From an uncultured Nitrospira sp. (GTDB taxonomy: Bacteria; Nitrospirota; Nitrospiria; Nitrospirales; Nitrospiraceae): a DNA stretch of 64,000 nucleotides. Position 1 is the first letter of the stretch. Every line of letters starts with the position of its first letter. This document shows, piece after piece, positions 60,640-64,000 of the stretch. The notes beneath the pieces are model-generated. The model saw only the letters and a list, made by a program, of their open reading frames with translations. It did no database searches and was not told the DNA's origin. A program made the translations under genes and the position numbers. Location of the stretch: contig CABVRX010000002.1 of the NCBI GenBank assembly GCA_902500825.1, positions 1-64,000 on the forward strand, in the 5' to 3' direction.

Positions 60640-63600
60640 GTTCGCGCTTTTTCATCGAACGGCCGATCTTTGCCTCGGTCCTCTCCATTGTCATCGTCGT
60701 CATCGGGCTTGTCGCGCTCATCAAGCTCCCCATTGCCCAATTCCCGGATATCAGTCCGCCCGTCGTCCAAATCGAGGCCGACTATCCCGGGGCCAGCGCG
60801 GAAGTCGCGGCTGATTCGGTGGCTCGGACGATCGAAGTGCAGCTGCCGGGCATCGACAATCTGCTCTATTACGACTCGACCAGCACGAACGACGGCCACG
60901 TCAGCATCAGGCTCACGTTTGAAATCGGCACCAACGTGGATATCGCGCAGGTGCAGACGCAGAACCGAGTGAAGCTAGCCGAACCGCAGATCCCGCCGGA
61001 AGTCGTCCGGCAGGGAATCAGTGTCTTGAAATTTTCTCCCGACCTCTTGGCGGTCGTTGCGCTGAGCTCAAGCGACCCCACTCACGACACGGTGTTTATC
61101 TCGAATTATGCGTTGTTGCGCGTCCTTGACAACCTCAAGCGCATTCCGGGTGTCGGGCAGGCCATGGTCTTTGGACAGCAAAATTACTCGATGCGCCTGG
61201 TTTTGAACCCGGTGCGCATGGCGCAGTTGGGTCTGACACCGGGCGACATCGCCACTGTCGTTCGCGAACAAAACCGCGACTTTCCGGCAGGGCAAGTCGG
61301 CCGCGAGCCGGCTCCCAAGGGGACGGAACTGACGATCCCGATTATGACCCAGGGCCGGTTGACCGAAGTCAGTGACTTCGAAAATCTCATTGTTCGAGCC
61401 ATGCCGGACGGGTCGATGATCCGTCTGAAAGATGTCGCGCGAGTCGAGTTGGGAGCCCTGTCGTACGTCATGCAAGGGCGATGGAACGGAAAGCCGAACG
61501 TGTTCCTGATCACCTTCCTGGCTCCCGGTGCCAATGCGCTCGACACGGTTAAACACATTCGCGCTGAACTGGACGACCTGGCTGAGTCGTTCCCGCCGGG
61601 GCTGAAGTACGACATTCCTTACGATACGACCAAGTTCATCGAGGTGTCGATCAAGGAAGTGCTCAAGACGCTGGCCGAGGCAATGACCCTGGTCATTCTC
61701 GTCGTCTATCTCTTTTTGCAGAGTTGGCGCGCCACCTTGATTCCCGCCACCGCGGTTCCGGTTTCGCTGATCGGCACGTTCGCCGGGATGCAGGCGTTGG
61801 GATTTTCGATCAATACGCTCACTCTGTTCGGCATGGTGTTGGCCATCGGTATCGTGGTGGACGATGCCATCGTGGTGGTTGAGAACGTCGAGCGACACAT
61901 CCGCGAAAGCAGGTTGTCGCCCAGGGAAGCCGCGAAGAAAGCCATGGAAGAAGTCACCCGGCCGGTCATCGCGATCGTCCTGGTTCTCTGTGCCGTGTTC
62001 GTGCCGGTCGCGTTCCTCGGCGGGATCATCGGCGAACTCTATAAACAGTTTGCCATCACAATCGCCATGGCGGTGACGATTTCAGGGGTCGTGGCTCTGA
62101 CGCTCAGTCCCGCGTTGTCGGCGCTGGTGTTGAAGCCGGGCGGCGAACATCACGAGACGGGATTTTTCGCGCTGTTCAACAGATTGTTCGATTGGACAAG
62201 GGAACGCTATTCCAGGGCCGTGGATGGCATGATCAAATGGCGGGTCTTGTCCTTCTCGGTCTTTGTGGTGATCGGACTGGCGACGTTCGGGCTCTTCCGC
62301 GTGATTCCTCCCGCCTTTTTGCCTGAAGAGGACCAAGGGTATTTCATCACGATCGTGCAGCTGCCCGATGGCGCTTCCAAGCAACGGACCGATGAGGTCC
62401 TCAAGAAGATCGAACGGTATTTCCTCTCGGTCCCTGCTGTTCATTCGACCGACGCGATGTCCGGCATGAACTTCGTCTTCAATACGCGGGGTCCCAATTC
62501 CGCCACCATGTTCCTTCCATTGCACCACTGGGACGAGCGCAAGCAGGGTGAACATGTCCAGGCCTTGGTCGGCGCGGCCTACGGAGAATTCGCCAAAATA
62601 CCGGAGGCGCTCATTCTCGCCTTCAATGCCCCGCCGATTCGCGGGATCGGCGCGACGGGCGGGTTCTCGCTGCAAGTTCAGGATCCGAGCGGGGGAGATT
62701 TCCGGAAGTTGGCCGAAGCCACCCAGGAATTTGCCGCGAAAGCCAAGGAGAATCCCGCCATCGGCGGAATCGGATCCAATTTTCGCATCACGGCGCCCAG
62801 ATTGTTCGCCCATGTTAACCGAGAACGGGCGAAGGCGTTGGGGGTGCCGATTTCCGAGATCTTCGATACCATGCAGGCGTACTTCGGCAATTTCTATATC
62901 AACGACTTTCTCAAGTTCGGCCGGGTCTATCGCGTGCAGACGGAGGCCGAGGCCGAGTTCCGATCGGATCCTGCCGACATCGGGAAGGTGTACGTGCGAT
63001 CGATGAATCCTTCTGCCACCGCGTTCAGTGGAAGAGGCGGCGCGTCAGGTCTGGGCGGTACCGGCCCGGGCGGCGTGATGATCCCGCTCGATACGGTGGT
63101 CGAGACCGAGTTCACGAGCGGCCCTGATCCGGTGACACATTTCAACGGGTTCAACACCGCGTGGGTGCTGGGGGCTGCGGCTCCCGGCTATAGCTCGGGT
63201 CAGGCGCTTGAGGCGTTGGAACGAACGGCGCGAGAAGTGTTGGCCCCGAAAGGCTACACCCTGGAATGGAGCGGCATTTCCTACCAGGAAGCGAAAGTCG
63301 GAGGGCAGTCCGGGCTGGCATTTGGGTTCGGCTTGCTGATGGTCTTTCTCGTTCTCGCGGCGCAGTTTGAAAGTTGGACCGTGCCGCTCGCCGTCATCCT
63401 CGCGGTGCCGTTCGGAGTCTTCGGCGCCATGTCCACTGTGTGGCTGCGAGGAATGACGAACGACATCTATTTCCAGATCGGCTTGGTCACGCTGATCGGA
63501 TTGGCAGCTAAAAACGCCATCCTGATCGTGGAATTCGCCAACCATCGACGAACCGAGGGCATGCCGCTGCTTCAGGCGGCGGCGGAAGCCGCCCGGTTGC

Positions 63601-63890
63601 GGTTTCGAGCGATCATCATGACCTCAATGGCATTCGTCGGCGGCGTGTTGCCGTTGGCGATCGCCACCGGAGCGGGTGCGGCCAGCCGTCAATCCATCGG
63701 AACCGGTGTATTGGGCGGGATGTTGACGGCGACGTTCCTGGCTATCTTTTTTGTTCCGTTGTTCTTCGTCACGGTGCGGAAGATCGGTGAGCGATGGGCG
63801 CCTGTGAATAAACGAACCGAATTGTCGGAGGCGACGCCCGATGGGGTTCGCCAAGAGGACGCCGAGACTTCGGTGGACGGAAAACATTGA
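60636..63890 (+). CDS. RND multidrug efflux pump, HAE1/AcrB family (operon 2)
   Basis: A 1,084-residue pump starting at GTG 60636 (SSRFFIERPIFASVLSIVIV). Proton-relay Asp-Asp (LAIGIVVDDAIVVVENVERH) and Lys (LIGLAAKNAILIVEFA) are conserved. It differs from the operon 1 pump by a Gly-rich insertion (SATAFSGRGGASGLGGTGPG) before the IPLDTVVETEFTSGP strand, making it 24 residues longer. It probably has related but not identical specificity. Confidence 0.9.
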   Translation: MSSRFFIERPIFASVLSIVIVVIGLVALIKLPIAQFPDISPPVVQIEADYPGASAEVAADSVARTIEVQLPGIDNLLYYDSTSTNDGHVSIRLTFEIGTNVDIAQVQTQNRVKLAEPQIPPEVVRQGISVLKFSPDLLAVVALSSSDPTHDTVFISNYALLRVLDNLKRIPGVGQAMVFGQQNYSMRLVLNPVRMAQLGLTPGDIATVVREQNRDFPAGQVGREPAPKGTELTIPIMTQGRLTEVSDFENLIVRAMPDGSMIRLKDVARVELGALSYVMQGRWNGKPNVFLITFLAPGANALDTVKHIRAELDDLAESFPPGLKYDIPYDTTKFIEVSIKEVLKTLAEAMTLVILVVYLFLQSWRATLIPATAVPVSLIGTFAGMQALGFSINTLTLFGMVLAIGIVVDDAIVVVENVERHIRESRLSPREAAKKAMEEVTRPVIAIVLVLCAVFVPVAFLGGIIGELYKQFAITIAMAVTISGVVALTLSPALSALVLKPGGEHHETGFFALFNRLFDWTRERYSRAVDGMIKWRVLSFSVFVVIGLATFGLFRVIPPAFLPEEDQGYFITIVQLPDGASKQRTDEVLKKIERYFLSVPAVHSTDAMSGMNFVFNTRGPNSATMFLPLHHWDERKQGEHVQALVGAAYGEFAKIPEALILAFNAPPIRGIGATGGFSLQVQDPSGGDFRKLAEATQEFAAKAKENPAIGGIGSNFRITAPRLFAHVNRERAKALGVPISEIFDTMQAYFGNFYINDFLKFGRVYRVQTEAEAEFRSDPADIGKVYVRSMNPSATAFSGRGGASGLGGTGPGGVMIPLDTVVETEFTSGPDPVTHFNGFNTAWVLGAAAPGYSSGQALEALERTAREVLAPKGYTLEWSGISYQEAKVGGQSGLAFGFGLLMVFLVLAAQFESWTVPLAVILAVPFGVFGAMSTVWLRGMTNDIYFQIGLVTLIGLAAKNAILIVEFANHRRTEGMPLLQAAAEAARLRFRAIIMTSMAFVGGVLPLAIATGAGAASRQSIGTGVLGGMLTATFLAIFFVPLFFVTVRKIGERWAPVNKRTELSEATPDGVRQEDAETSVDGKH

Positions 63891-64000
63891 TGCTGTTTCC
63901 CTCGATCTGCCGTTGCCTATGTGTGCTGATGATCGGCGCGGTAGTGACCTCCTGTGCCATGGGTCCGGATTACAAGCGGCCACAGACCGATGTGGACGAT
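63890..64000 (+). CDS. RND outer-membrane factor lipoprotein (operon 2), cut by window edge
   Basis: The first 37 codons only: MLFPSICRCLCVLMIGAVVT, then a lipobox ending SCAMGPDYKRP. The entry GPDYKRPQTD matches NodT-family outer-membrane factors such as the gene at 39281. ATG 63890 overlaps the pump stop by one base. The right end is outside the window. Confidence 0.8.
   Translation, partial: MLFPSICRCLCVLMIGAVVTSCAMGPDYKRPQTDVDD

Noticed and set aside
1-64000. CRISPR arrays, tRNA or rRNA genes, phage genes, transposases
   Set aside because: I looked for regular spacer-repeat patterns, cloverleaf-like arms and transposase motifs and saw none convincing; the 790-bp degraded stretch at 45.8 kb contains no recognisable transposase.

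Overview
The window reads as chromosome of a GC-rich Gram-negative bacterium. I think a Nitrospira-type member of the Nitrospirota is likely, from the recurrent OmpL-like barrels, the lysine 2,3-aminomutase/dCTP deaminase pair, the many lipoproteins and RND pumps, and a dispersed short intergenic repeat. That assignment is inference, since no rRNA or marker gene is present. I recognised no tRNA, rRNA, CRISPR array, transposase, phage gene or replication origin.

Layout. 0-3.5 kb: a tandem array of at least four outer-membrane barrel genes containing an exact 1,105-bp duplication, with the array entering from the left edge. 3.6-11.6 kb: mostly minus strand. It holds a zinc-ribbon protein, an SDR plus two arsenosugar-type glycosyltransferase family genes, a small membrane protein, dCTP deaminase overlapping lysine 2,3-aminomutase, a glutaredoxin-like protein and an ATP-grasp-like protein. 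11.8-18.3 kb: plus strand, with a YkgJ/DUF2156 protein overlapping a hybrid histidine kinase, a CbbQ-type AAA+ ATPase, a DUF167 protein and two glycine-zipper lipoproteins. 18.4-22.2 kb: a TetR-controlled ABC-2 exporter operon. 22.2-24.0 kb: a lower-GC restriction-modification island with an intact methyltransferase and a convergent, frameshifted PD-(D/E)XK nuclease. 24.3-34.1 kb: envelope lipoproteins, a barrel porin, and a run of small redox and detoxification genes including a Rieske-flavodoxin fusion.

34.2-44.3 kb: a frameshifted conserved gene, a complete tripartite RND efflux operon, then a PqiA-PqiA-PqiB-PqiC lipid-transport operon. 44.5-48.4 kb: a second OmpL-like barrel and a decaying stretch with two frameshifted genes. 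48.5-55.9 kb: GH15 glucoamylase family protein, an internally duplicated periplasmic protein, a histidine phosphatase/VOC pair, a Kef-type antiporter and a CDGSH protein. 56.0-59.2 kb: a sigma-54 activator gene followed by paired inverted repeats, a GG-N10-GC promoter and a DoxX/zinc-ribbon/STAS cluster. 59.4-64.0 kb: a second RND operon, cut by the right edge inside its outer-membrane factor.

Three themes recur. First, envelope biology dominates: barrels, lipoproteins, two RND pumps, an ABC exporter and a Pqi system. Second, a roughly 120-bp element with terminal inverted repeats occurs in four intergenic places, twice running directly out of a TAG stop codon. Third, four conserved genes are each broken by what looks like a single-base frameshift, which is either real decay or residual indel error in the assembly. 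The best candidates for undescribed biology are the sigma-54 module at 56-59 kb, the mosaic barrel array and the dispersed stop-codon-abutting element.
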